From Tetraselmis striata (Eukaryota; Chlorophyta; Chlorodendrophyceae; Chlorodendrales; Chlorodendraceae): a stretch of 64,000 bases of DNA. Made by a program: the position numbers and the translations under genes. The stretch's first letter is position 1, and every line of letters starts with the position of its first letter. The stretch covers positions 217,683-281,682 of the forward strand of contig VCJN01002185.1 in the NCBI GenBank assembly GCA_006384855.1, read 5' to 3'. This document shows positions 10,776-21,069 of this stretch, in pieces. The notes beneath the pieces are model-generated. The model worked only from the letters and a program-made list of their open reading frames with translations, did not search any database and was not told the DNA's origin.

Positions 10776-11767
10776 CCAGACATGCTCCGAATATGCGGCA
10801 GCGGAGTGTCTCAGTCATGCGTGTTGAGATGAGTACGGCAGGATTATACCCCATAATGACACATCGGATGTCGTTGTTGGGTTTTGTGGGCTCGCCGTTG
10901 TAGTACACAACGTCCCGGGAACTTCTCCGTGCATCTTGTAGGCCCAACTGCCAGGTCGTGCGACGAACTTGGAGAAGATGCTGTGTTTGAGGCGGGGCTT
11001 CCCACACAGGGGCAAAGCCGTGTTTCACGAGGAGGTCGCCCACGGTATACAGCTGCTTGAGGCAAGTGCGATGCTGGTTTTGGAGGTGCTCGAGGGATCG
11101 TAGGTTGGTCCACAGTAGGGTGTCCGTCTCGCTGCTGAGCCGAGTTCATGGGCGCGGGTCATGATAGGCGTGCCGATAGCTGTCATGACGGCGGGGAATC
11201 GGGCGACGCCAGGCACATTCTCGATGACATAGTTGAGACTATATTGGCGTCGAGCCAGCTGGCGTATGATGTTGCAGGTGGCAGCAAACGGGCGTGCTCG
11301 GACGTCGTGGAGACCGAGCCCTTTGCCAGCGGCAGAGAAGGGCTGGCATGTGTAGTGGCGAAGAGAAAATCCACTGGACGTAGGGCCATGAAGATTGTGC
11401 CCTTCATGTTGTCGACGCCATGAGATCTGAGGCGAGCAGTGGCACCCGCGGTGGCAACGAGGGTGACGTTGTTGGGGTTGGAGAGTCGGATGTGTTCCAG
11501 CTCTGACTGCGAAGCGTTTCTGACGTCATTGTCAGTGCCGAGTAGAGTGATGGTTCCGAAGGTGTACCCCGGGCGGCACATTTCTTCGATCAGCTCGAAG
11601 GTAGCGCCAGTGCACACGCCGAGATAGTGCAGGAGGCGATCAAGGCTGATGGCAGAAGGGTCGGGCTGGACGTGCGTGATGTCAGAGAGAGCGGTTGGTT
11701 GCGGAGGTGGCTCCTGCTCTTGCGCCGGCTGCTGCTGCTCCTGCTCCTGCTCCATTGCGGCAAACAC
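10770..11767 (-). pseudogene. C5-cytosine DNA methyltransferase domain inside Copia
   Basis: DNMT motifs occur in order on the minus strand over about 1 kb. Motif I is LHYLGVCTGATFELIEE (about 11,629-11,579), with an acidic residue in GTDND (about 11,530). PVDFLFATT leads to motif IV, CQPFSAAGKGLGLHD (about 11,345-11,300), which holds the catalytic Cys. Motif VI is YVIENVPG (ENV at 11,222-11,214) and motif VIII is ELGSAAR...LLWTNL (about 11,140-11,104). Target-domain-like FVARPGSWAYKMHGE lies near 10,967-10,920, followed by a motif X-like ETLRCRIFGACLDAN (about 10,815-10,770). The reading frame breaks at least three times: at the P-C step of motif IV (one base short), in motif VIII, and in the target region. 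In family terms this is a real DNMT fold that has decayed. It lies between gag linker and protease, and its frames follow the same strand and order as the element. Confidence 0.82.
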
Positions 11768-11769
11768 TG

Positions 11770-13710
11770 CGTCGAACTGATCAATGGCATTCTCCGTGTA
11801 TAGGGAATCTGGGCAAGGCGGCGACGCGCTGCCTTGGCGCGCCGTTGCCTACGGCGTGTGGGGCGGCGATGGTCGCCGCGGTGGGCTTGACGTGCGTCGG
11901 CTTTGGGCAGTAGGTCTGCCAGCTGCGGCTGCATCGGGACAGGACAAGAGTGGAGCCAGGCGCCGAAGGCGTGGAGAAAGACCTACTAAAACTCTGCGAG
12001 GGTACAGCACTCGTCAGGTATGCCGATGGGGCGTGCCTGCATAAGATCGGGAGTGGGGTAGCAGGGCGAGTGGGCGCCGGGGCGGTTGGATGTGGCCGGG
12101 TAGCCCACAACCGTGGCAGGTGCGGGTCTCGGATGGGCGGTAGGTGCGGGGGTGATGGCAGGTGGCGTGGCTGTGGCTAGTGACGCCATAACGGTAGCGG
12201 GTACGGGTGTCGGCAAGCAGTTGGTAGCGGGGAGGGGGATTGGGGTGGTGGCATCGCTGTGGTGTGGGTGCACGCCGAGGATGCACGCCGAGTCGGAGGA
12301 GGCTGCGATGAGGTCAGGAATGGAGTTGGTGTCGGTGTTATTGCCAGACGGCGTGACGGGGTAGGAGCTGATCATGGCGACCAAATGGTCATGGTGGGGG
12401 GGGGTGATGCTCGGTCCATCACAGGAGGCGCAGCCATGAATGAGGTGGTCGGCTGAGAAGATCTGTGCAGTTGTGACGTAGGGGCGGCGCGGGCGAGGGC
12501 TCCAGTCGCTGTCGTCATCGGAGCTGCTGAAGTCTGAGGTGAGTGCTGGCATGGAGCTGGAATCCGAGCTGCAAGGATGGTCCGTGTCGTAGAGGGTGCG
12601 GGGGGGGGGGGGGGGGGGGGGTCGTCGGGCTTCGGGTCGTCACGGGCGTCATCGGGTCGGTCGGATCATCGGGGTCATCGGGGTCATTGGGGTCGGTCGT
12701 GTTTGGCTCGGGATTGTCACGGGCGTCATCAAGGGAGGTTGTCGCATAAAGTGAGTCACCTTTGGCAGCGATGCTGAAACGGAGGTGAACTATCTCGAAG
12801 GGGGTGACGGTGAGGTGGGCAGTGACGGTGATGGAAGCCGCAGCCCGATCCGCAGCATCGCGCTGATGCCAGCGTGTGGTGCGGCGCACAGGGCGGCCAC
12901 GGCGGGCCTGTCTTGCCATGATGACTTGGCGAACCTTCAGGAGATTGGCGCAGTGTGCCGCGTCTGCGCCTGCTGCTTCATCTGCGCTGTCGCTAACTGG
13001 TGAGTGAGGGACATTTGGGGCGAGGTTTGCTGGGACTGGGGCGGCGCCCTGACTGGAGTGCTTCAATGATTCTGGCCAGGTGGGGAGATGAGAGACGATG
13101 ATCGAGCGACGGCGAGCTTTTGAGGCACTGATCATCGAGCGGCGCTCCTTTGCGGTGAGGGCTGGGGACGGCTTGGGCTTGGGTTTGGGGTAATTGTGGC
13201 TGATGGCATGGGCTGGGCACGATAATCTGGGTTGCATGAGGGAGTAGGGGTGGCAGGTGTGGACGTGATGGTGTGGTTTACGTTGAGGGGACACAGTGTT
13301 GTAGGATGATGTGGTGATGGTGACCTCGCGCCAAGCGTTGATGGGCATGACATGGAAGGGTCCGGGTGTGGAGAGAGTTTAGCGGTTGGCGCCGATGGTG
13401 ATGGTGCGGCGGGCGGGGTGATGGGGGGGTAGGGATGGCTTGGGTGGTGGAGGTGTGATGGGCATCTAGCCCTTGCCACACATGGCGCGGAATGGGGGGC
13501 TTCAACCGGCGTAGGCTCCTCGTTGATAATGGCAATCCATCCGAAGGTAAAGCTTGTTCCGGCATAGTTGCCAGATTGCTGAGAATTTGGCGGCTGTGGA
13601 GAGGCTGTTGGGTGCTGAGGTTTCGCCTGGGTATACCGGGATGCGTGCTGGATCATGGGTGCCAGGTGCGCTTGCACATGCTGCTCAAGAGGTTGATGCT
13701 GGGAGTGCAT
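11770..13710 (-). pseudogene. low-complexity linker between Copia gag and methyltransferase
   Basis: Several overlapping minus-strand frames are open for up to 277 codons and are rich in Pro, Thr, Ser, His and Asp-Pro repeats. A 22-base G run on the plus strand at 12,600-12,621 encodes a proline stretch on the minus strand. A basic patch (KERRSMISASKARRRS) and a Gln/Glu-Pro stretch just before the methyltransferase are visible. No catalytic domain is recognised. Frame changes are probably indels in an originally continuous linker. Confidence 0.45.
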
Positions 13711-13734
13711 GGATGGCGTCCATGTTTGGGGCGA

Positions 13735-14829
13735 CTATTGCTGCTGGGGTGGTGGAGTCCATACGCGGGCTTCCTGAGGTGGGGCTTGCTGACTTGTGGG
13801 ACAGTTAGGGCTGATGTGTCCAAATTCACCGCACTTGTAGCACTGTCTGGTCTCAGTCTTGGGGTTCCTGGGGTGGCGGAGTTCGGGCGGCGGGTTGCTG
13901 GCGATGCGGGCCATACTCGCACCTGCCATTGTTAACGCTGCTAAATTTGCTGAGAGCTTCTGAATTTCTGATTCAGGTGGTGCGGGAGTGCTGGCGGTGA
14001 AGGCGCCAGTTGGAGCAGCTGTCAGTGGTGCGTCATCGAGTTCCACGACAGCGCAGAGGTAAGAGCATGCCGCCTGGAATGTTGTCATGGTCTTGGCGGC
14101 CACCGCACCCTTCCGATGTTTCATTTCGAAAGCGTAGTCGGCGCGCAGCCCCTTGGTTAGTGCATGCAGCATTTTTGCCTCGGTAATGTTGACAACGGCG
14201 TCGCGCATTGCGTTGCGCAGATTCTGCAGGTCGGCGATGTAGGCCAGTTAGGATTCCTCGGAGATCATACCAGCATGAAGTTCGTCACGGAGGTCTGGTC
14301 CATGGCGGATCTGTGCATCGGGTATAAAGTTCAGTTGGAGCCCTTTGAACGCCAGGTATCCAATGCGGGCAGCAAAGCGGGGGCATGCATAGCTGCGTTC
14401 ATGACCACATCTTGGGCCATGGGGTTCTTGCTGAGGATCTCCACGAAGACATTGCCGAGGTTGGCGTGACGTTCGTCTGGGGTGCAGGTAGATATCGTCG
14501 GCATCGTCGTCCCTGAAGACCGTGGCGTACCCAGCCTGCTTGCTGATGAGCTTGGGAGTCCGAGTGAACCAGCAGAGCCTTGTTGACTTGTCCATCAGGT
14601 CAGTGACAAGGATAGGCAACTCCTTTGCCCGTGAATTTGCGGACTGGTGGTGGGGTTGACCCACCGCCATCACCATCATCGGGCATGCAAACGAGTGACA
14701 AACATCCCACCTCAGCACAAGCGTGCTTGATCGAAGATGGAGCGAGTTGAGCGCGACGAGGTGATGTAGCTGAGACTTAGCGAGGAAGCCGGGGGGTGGG
14801 GGGGGCAGACGCACTGGCAATGTAATCAA
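13735..14829 (-). pseudogene. Copia gag with zinc knuckle
   Basis: The frame ending at 13,735 has the nucleocapsid zinc knuckle CYKCGEFGHISPNC (CX2CX4HX4C), preceded by a helical gag region (EAKMLHALTKGLRADYAFEM). An upstream frame, 14,829-14,248, supplies the N-terminal gag part (LPILVTDLMDKSTRLCWFT and GYLAFKGLQLNFIPDAQ). The two parts are out of frame with each other. Gag forms the particle in which reverse transcription takes place. Confidence 0.7.
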
Positions 14830-14984
14830 ACGATACTGGATGAAAAATATCCGGCTGTCACAGCAACACGCAACTGTTGGGCTGACCCGCAGGACAATAA
14901 CACTTGGGCGGTTGTGACGTCAGCCGCAGCGGGCTCACATACACGGGGAGGAAGGCAAGGTGGGGCAACAAGAGACCCACTTGC

Positions 14985-15187
14985 CGCCCCGCTGCGCCGG
15001 CCGCGGCGCGTTGGCGCCCCGCTGCGCCGGCCGCGGCGCGTTGGCCACCGCTGCGCCGGCCGCGGCGCGTTGGCGCCCCGCTGCCCCGGCCGCTGCGCGT
15101 TGGCGCCCCGCTGCCCCGGCCGCGGCGCGTTGGCGCCCCGCTGCGCCGGCCGCGGCGCGTTGGCGCCCCGCTGCCCCGGCCGCGCTA
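14985..15187. repeat. GC-rich 30-bp minisatellite (about 6.9 units)
   Basis: Units of about 30 bp built on GCGCCGGCCGCGGCGCGTTG are repeated head to tail with single-base variants; one unit is one base short. Each unit contains a GCCGGCCGCGGC palindromic core. On the minus strand the array encodes a 10-residue repeat (RGANAPRPGQ-like) inside an open frame at 15,362-14,826 whose start and end lack any known domain. I treat it as a satellite, not a proven protein. Confidence 0.85.
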
Positions 15188-15339
15188 GCAAAGGAAGTGC
15201 GGTTTGTGAAATCGACGGACAGGAGTCGATTAAACTCTTATCTGCGGTTGAGAATGATTTGTTGTGATAGTTGATTATGATTAATGAGGTATTGCCCATG
15301 GAGCTATGGCAGCGAATTTCAAGCTGCATGAATCCCTTG

Positions 15340-16983
15340 TCACGGACCAGACACGAACCCACGTTGCTTGCCGAGGTGCTCCGAGAGATGCGCCCTTAAA
15401 GTCGCCGAATCTCTTCCGACGACCAACCACAAGGCGCGTCCGTTGGTGTCGGGGTTTCTTGGGTGCTTTGTCGCGATGATAAGTACACGACCCGCTGTCA
15501 ACAGGCTGTCGAGGTAGTCCATTCGCGGGAGGGGCCTTTGCGTCATGTAGGTGCTCGGAATCTGCACGCGATATATTTCCGCCTTGGAGGCCGCCAGCAG
15601 CTATAGGAGCAAATTCAGGTGAGTGAACCAAGGCGACATGACAACGACAAAGGGCTCCTTGCATAGGGCAGCGTTACAAGAGCTAGGGGCGACAGTACAC
15701 GGGTTTGTACGCGAGAGATGCGGGCGTTCACCTGCCCCAACTGCGGAGATGCGGGTAATCCCACCCTTTACGGCGGTCAATTCGATCTCTCCACCCTCCG
15801 CATCTCTTGCTCGCCAGTCGTGCCAGCGGTGGCCTCAGCCACCGCTGCTTTGACGTCCGCGAGGACGTACCTGTCGTCCCCAATGTGGGCCTCCGGGTTC
15901 CAATGCCGCGTCTCTTTCGCCGCCGTCATGGTTCTCGCCGTCTGGCATACACGAACCCACGTTGCTTGCCGAGGTGCTCCGAGAGATGCGCCCTTAAAGT
16001 CGCCGAATCTCGTCCGACGACCAACCACAAGGCGCGTCCGTTGGTGTCGAGGTTTCTTGGGTGCTTTGACGCGATGAGAAGTACACGACCCGCTGTCAAC
16101 AGGCTGTCGAGGTAGACCATTCGCGGGAGGGGCCCTTGCGTAAAGTAGGTGCTCGGAATCTGCCCGCAACAGATTTCCGCCTTGTAGGTCGCAAGCAGCG
16201 GTAGGAGCAAATTCAGGTGAGTGAACCAAGGCGACCTGACAACGACAAAGGGCTCCTTGCACAGGGCAGCGTTACAAGAGCTAGGAGCGATAGTTCACGG
16301 GTTTGTACGCGAGAGATGCGAGCGCTCATATGCCCCCACTGTGGAGATGCGGGTAATCCCACCCTCTACCTTTAAATTCTCTCCACCCTCCGCATCTCTT
16401 GCTCGTCACTCGTGCCAGCGGTGGCTTCAGCCACCGCTGCTTTGACGTCCGGGAGGACATACCCGTCGTCCCCAATGTGGGCCTCCGGGTTCCAGTGCCG
16501 CATCTCTCGCCGCCGCCATGGTTCTCGCTGTCTCGCATACACGAGCCCACGTTGGTTGCCGAGGTGCTCCGAGAGATGCGCCCTTAAAGTCGCCGAATCT
16601 CGTCCGACGACCAACTTCAAGGCGTCGACAATTCTCACATCTCGCCCCCTCCTGACGGCAGTGAGTGGCGCGCAGCAATTGAGAAAGATGATGAGGAGCA
16701 GCCCCCCCCCCCCCCTCCCCCGCCACGCTGTCGACATTGGCAGGACCCGAGCCGTAGTCCGGGTCTGCCAGGACGAGGGCTTTTGCCGGGCCATTTTACC
16801 AGGGGACGAGATTCGCATCTGCCGGTGAGGTTCTTGGACATACTCGTTGCAAATCCCCCGCAACTCGTTGTACACAAGCCGGTGGTCTTCAGAGGCCAAG
16901 AAGGCCCGCATGTTCACCGTGCTGCCTCTCGTCCCTGCCCCTCCCTTGCAGTCTGACGTCATCGGGTATCGCGGATCGTGCAT
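15340..16983 (-). pseudogene. tandemly duplicated SPWF methyltransferase-like module
   Basis: A roughly 597-bp unit is repeated: 15,353-15,949, 15,950-16,549, and a partial third from 16,550. On the minus strand each full unit encodes PFVVVRSPWFTHLNLLLPLL (with M for R in the other), then IPSTYFTQGPLPRMVYLDSL, GRVLLIASKHPRN and ALWLVVGRDS. This matches, block for block, the C-terminal domain of the Gypsy polyprotein at 38.9-39.2 kb (IVVTSPWFQLLDLALP, FYIAQGPSPRMQWL, GRLHIIAGDMQRN, LWLAVFRD). The [S/T]SPW[F/Y]-type motif resembles motif IV of amino-methyltransferases. Each unit also encodes a conserved block, NPEAHIGDD followed by YVLADVKAAVAEA. The third unit loses the SPWF part and continues into unrelated frames with a 14-base C run. 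These are remnants of a second retroelement of this kind. Confidence 0.65.
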
Positions 16984-17627
16984 GATGTGTTAGAGGTCGT
17001 TGGCAGACAAGGACGAAAACACGAAGCGGGTGGGAAACGGGGCGGGTGTCACCACTCATGTCGAGATGCGCGACGGCGAGGTGCGCTTAACGCAGCCCAC
17101 GGCGCCCTGATGAGAGATGCAAGCGAAGATGCGAGTCCGCGTACCGTTGGAGTCGCTCATGGGAGAGGGACCAAAGGTGGCACACCTTGAGGCTTGGGGG
17201 GTCAGGCTGAGGCTCGCCGTGAGGCGAAGGCTGCGAATCTCCGGCCCCGGGCCATAGCGGTCCGCTTCCATGTTGCCCACCGCCCGGCTGCATGCATGGG
17301 CCTCATGGGCTGAGTCGTGGGTATTGGCGCCTGAGACGCCCTCCTGCCGGAACGCAAGTGCATCTGCGGAGAATCTTGCGCCATGGGGGTCACTAGCAGT
17401 GTGTCGAGAGCCCTGCTCGTTGGGTCAAAGCCAAGTGCAGCCGCAGATGTCCCCGCCACGCACAGGACTCTGCAAGCGGGCAGATGTGCGTTTTGCTCTG
17501 CCAGGACGGTCTGCCATGCTTTTGTGCACCGAGAAGCGTTAAGATGCCTCAAAGAATACAAGCGCGAGGGAGCTTGCGAGGGGTAGATGAGTGGGAAGCA
17601 CAGTGGCGGCGGAGCATTCGAGGCCAA
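16984..17627 (-). pseudogene. minus-strand remnant upstream of the SPWF array
   Basis: Open minus-strand frames (17,627-17,202 and 17,280-17,056) run towards the SPWF modules and are Arg/Pro/Ala-rich, with MHLRSGRRASQAPIPTTQ as a visible block. No enzyme domain is recognised. They may be the linker preceding the module in a lost element, as in the Gypsy element where a low-complexity stretch precedes the same fold. Confidence 0.3.
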
Positions 17628-17788
17628 AAAAAAACGGTTAGCATGGAAGGGTAGCGACGCATCTCGTCAAAGGGCGGTGGACATGCGTGTAGTACATAGT
17701 GCAGGTTCGTTTCACTGAATAGTACCTCGCACAGTGTTGGCAAGAAAAGGAATGTGTCAAAGGCCAGTTTCACAATACATTCGTACAG

Positions 17789-17862
17789 TGGTAGGCTGGA
17801 CTCAAATTTGCACCCCCCAAAAGGAGTACAATATTGAGTTGAGGGGGGTGCAATTTTGAGTC
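17789..17862. repeat. 22-bp inverted repeat hairpin
   Basis: TGGACTCAAATTTGCACCCC and its inverted partner GGGGTGCAATTTTGAGTCCA flank about 30 bp, with a single mismatch. They could fold into a strong stem-loop or be the termini of a very small MITE. Nothing is encoded between the arms. Confidence 0.7.
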
Positions 17863-17894
17863 CAGAAATGTGCCCATTTTGACTCAATAATCGC

Positions 17895-20239
17895 CCTTTT
17901 TCCGGGCCTCTTCACCTGTTGCACAACAAGGTCAAATGGGGCGTGCATCACAAAGCAAACGGCAAATGTGAGAACCTTGACGCGGCAGTTAAGCTAGGCT
18001 GGTTCTCAAAACCTCAAGCCGCTACTCTCCTCCGCAAGTGCCGCAAGGAGGCGAGCGATGTTGAGGGCCCCGCATGTCTCGATGATTGTGATCCGTAAGT
18101 GCCTGCCCATTTATTTGCCTATTGATTTTACATTTTCGCGTGCCTTCCGACCTATGCTTTTACACCGAATAATACAAACTGAATCATGATGTTGGTGCCT
18201 CTACAGGAAACTCGGCCAATGTCTTCTTCTAACCTACTCTTATGGGAAACACATGCGACCGATCTACGGCACGCCGGAGGTCGGTGCCCGTATCACATAG
18301 CTCATCCAAAGAGTGTCGGGTGGTGCGATGACGAAGTTCAATGACACCGCGGCACCTGATGATGTTGTCAACTCCGTGTGGCGACAAAGTGACCAAATCA
18401 TCGCCGTCGCGCGGTATATGGCGGCATGTTTTGAAAGGCAGAGGTATGTAGGAGAGACTATCTGACTTAACAATCGTTTGATATATATGCCGTCGCGAAA
18501 TTGCTTTCATCGTTTCAAATATGAGATCGTATGTACTTATATTTCCGCATGACACTCAGGTCGGTGCCAATGCCGAGCGAGATTGTTCCAGAGAAGCCTA
18601 CACATGACGGGCTGCTTAATTATTGGCAGCCTTGGTTCATCGAAGGAGACTCGCCGGAAACGTAAGTACCGGCCTTCGACCACCATAACTCTGTTCTACT
18701 TCTAATTATCACCTGTCTTTTAATAGCAAAGTAGTTTTTAATGATCATATGACTGGCCCGTCTAATACAATGCTATGCGCTAATGACAGGGTTGCCGAGA
18801 AGCCCACGGGGAAGGCCAAAAAGGCGACTCCAACTCATGCCGCGGCCGGGTATGTTTGCTCCAGTCGGGAAGACTACATCCTCAAGTAGATAACACCTTG
18901 ATAACACCACCGGCTCATATACACTTATTCACTGGCTTAAATGCTGCTCTGTGTCATGTAGCGGCCCTCAAAGTCCCCCACAAAGTCTAAAGCCGCAAAG
19001 CAACCCTCAAAGTTACCGGCTGAATCGCCGAAGACGGCAAAGAAGAAGGCAACGGACAAGTCATCTGCCCGGGCTCACATGGGGTAAGTCCCTATATGCC
19101 GTAAAGCAATGCTTGATAGTCATTTTATTGTCCGAGTCGATGTCAATTAAAGCACGCGCGCCAATGACCCTCCAGACCCTTTTACACGGATGCATTTTCC
19201 AGGTCTTCTTCCGTGCCAAAAACTCCAAAAGAGGCTGCCGCAGGCGGCTCGCAGGCAGCGCCGGCCGCCGCCCCATCAACTGCAACGTAAGTGGAAGACA
19301 TCGACATACATGAAAATTGCTAATAACATAGACTACACACCTAATAAGTATGTGCTACACTTTGTGTGAAAATTGCAGGGCACTCGGAGTGTCGTTGAAC
19401 ACCACCGGCTCATATACAGTTATTCACTGGCTTAAATGTTGCTCTGTGTCGTATAGGCCCTCAAAGTCCCCCACAAAGTCTAAAGCCGCAAAGCAACCCT
19501 CAAAGGTACCGGCTGAAGAGCCGAAGACGGCAAAGAAGAAGGCTACGAACAAGTCATCTGCCCGGGCTCCCATGGGGTAAGTCCCTATATGCCGTAAAGC
19601 AATGCTTGATAGTCATTTTATAAGGCAGCGCCGGCCGCCGCCCCATCAACTGCAACGTAAGTAGAAGACATCGACATACAAAAAATTGCTAATAACATAG
19701 ACCACACATCTAATATGTGCTACACTTTTGTGTTAATTACAGGGCACTCTGTGAGTCGTCGCAAGGGAAGGCGACACATGATGCATCGGCCGCGGCTGAA
19801 GTCCCAAGCGTGTACGTTTGAACTGTGAAGTCAATTCTTCGAATGAATCTTGATGCGCATGGATTCATCGATTCATTAACTTACAACGGCGCTGTTGGTT
19901 ATCATAGGCTCTCAAAGACCTCGGCGAAAAAACAGCCGGCAAAGGCTACATCAACGGCAAAGACCGCATCCAAGCAGGGTACAAACACACAACAAGAGCT
20001 CAGGTAACCACGCAAGCCACATTATTTCCTGCAAATTGAATCATGTTTACCTTCCATTTTTATTGTGAGTTCCTGCATTTAATAAGCTATTTTTTGCATT
20101 GCTTTCAGGGATGTCAACCGCTCCAGCACTAGTGAAGTACAGGCGCCCACTGGACTGGACTCCTGCACAGCCAAACTACCGTACGACTGGTGCTTGAAGT
20201 ACATTGACAACGGCACTATTCAAGTGTTCTTGTCTGAAG
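17895..20239 (+). pseudogene. broken multi-exon gene of unknown function
   Basis: At least eight exons with GT-AG borders can be followed. They are about 17,895-18,094, 18,207-18,443, 18,560-18,661, 18,790-18,849, 18,962-19,083, 19,203-19,286, a duplicated set from 19,457, and 20,109-20,239. Exons 1-4 splice in one frame and give readable protein (KVKWGVHHKANGKCENLDAA, KPQAATLLRKCRKEASD, LLNYWQPWFIEGDSPE). Exon 2 carries an in-frame TAG at about 18,298. Later exons are Lys/Pro/Ser-rich, like a disordered nuclear tail. Exons 5-6 with their introns are tandemly duplicated at 19,403-19,760. After 20,240 a donor site is followed by no plausible exon. I do not recognise the family. It may be a truncated host gene or a gene captured by a transposon. 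Confidence 0.5.
18903..19760. repeat. intragenic tandem duplication
   Basis: The segment starting ACACCACCGGCTCATATACA at 18,904 recurs at 19,398 and carries the same Lys-rich exon and following intron. The second copy has lost about 120 bp between the intron start and the GGCAGCGCCGGCCGCC block. Sequence identity between copies is high, so the duplication is recent. Confidence 0.75.
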
Positions 20240-21069
20240 GTAACTTACCACAGCTTTCACATGCCTGTTAATCATCGGATATATATTTGTGGGTGAGTCC
20301 CAGCTCACACATATTGCATATATATACATGTATTTCACATATAGAAATGTGAAACTATGTTAACACACACTGTGAGATTCAGATGTGACGTAAGTGTGCC
20401 CTACTGGTGACGAACGACGACATACGGGGACGATACGGGACGGACGAGGAAAGTGGATTTCATACCGAGTAGCGACGACTATCGCGCGCGACCTGGAAAG
20501 TACTATATGAATTTCTCGTTTCCATAATTTCATCAAATTGATATGCGCACGCGGGCTCGCGTGTCGTGCGCCGACGCGGAGCACCCGGGCTAAGTACAGG
20601 CGGCTGCACGTACTCGCTGCACATCGCCACACATCGTTGCACATCGCTGCACAACGCGGGGTCGCTGACGTCGCGGTGCGCCACGCTGGCGGGCCGCGCC
20701 CCCGGCCCCTGCCAAGGAGTAATCACGATAAGTACTGGCACGGTGCGGCGGCCGACTCTCGCGAAGCCCGTGCGTGCCCGCACAGCAATGCACGGTGCTT
20801 AGTTTGCGCGTAGCGTTGCGGCACAGCATGCATGTGCCGGCAGGGTGCCGGGAGTCCCTGGCAAACCATGATCGCAGGCTGCCGGCATGCGATCATGGCT
20901 TGCGCGGCAGTCACGGCGGAAGTGTGGGCCGGTGTCGCGGAGGCGCTGGGCCAGTGAATGCTTATATTACACTGGCGGGGCATCACTTCGCCGTTGTGGG
21001 CGGTGCCCACCACAAAACTGCTCCTGCCTAATTTTCTATACATTTGATATTTAGACTTTAGGGGGGCGG
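20240..21069. other. stretch without a confident gene
   Basis: Contains short repeats of a GCACATCGC-type unit at about 20,615-20,660, echoed in inverted orientation at about 22,185-22,240. These could be subterminal repeats of an element that includes the minus-strand ORF between them. No gene is supported. Confidence 0.35.

Larger units (their letters stand above)
8583..14829 (-). mobile_element. degenerate Ty1/Copia retrotransposon with embedded C5-MTase
   Basis: Read on the minus strand, the order is gag with zinc knuckle (14.8-13.7 kb), a long Pro/Thr/Asp-rich linker (13.7-12.0 kb), a cytosine-5 methyltransferase (11.8-10.8 kb) and an aspartic protease (about 10.7 kb). Then come the pre-integrase zinc domain (about 10.3-10.1 kb), the integrase core (about 10.0-9.5 kb), a reverse transcriptase reduced to its two ends (9.4-9.3 kb), and RNase H (9.2-8.6 kb). 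Integrase before RT is diagnostic of Copia. Multiple frameshifts and stops plus the RT deletion make this copy defective. Confidence 0.85.

Noticed and set aside
11148-11423. Plus-strand frames opposite the Copia methyltransferase
   Set aside because: The minus strand carries the ordered DNMT motifs; plus-strand translations have no family pattern.
14985-15187. CRISPR-like array of 30-bp repeats
   Set aside because: The units are contiguous with no spacers, and the genome is eukaryotic.
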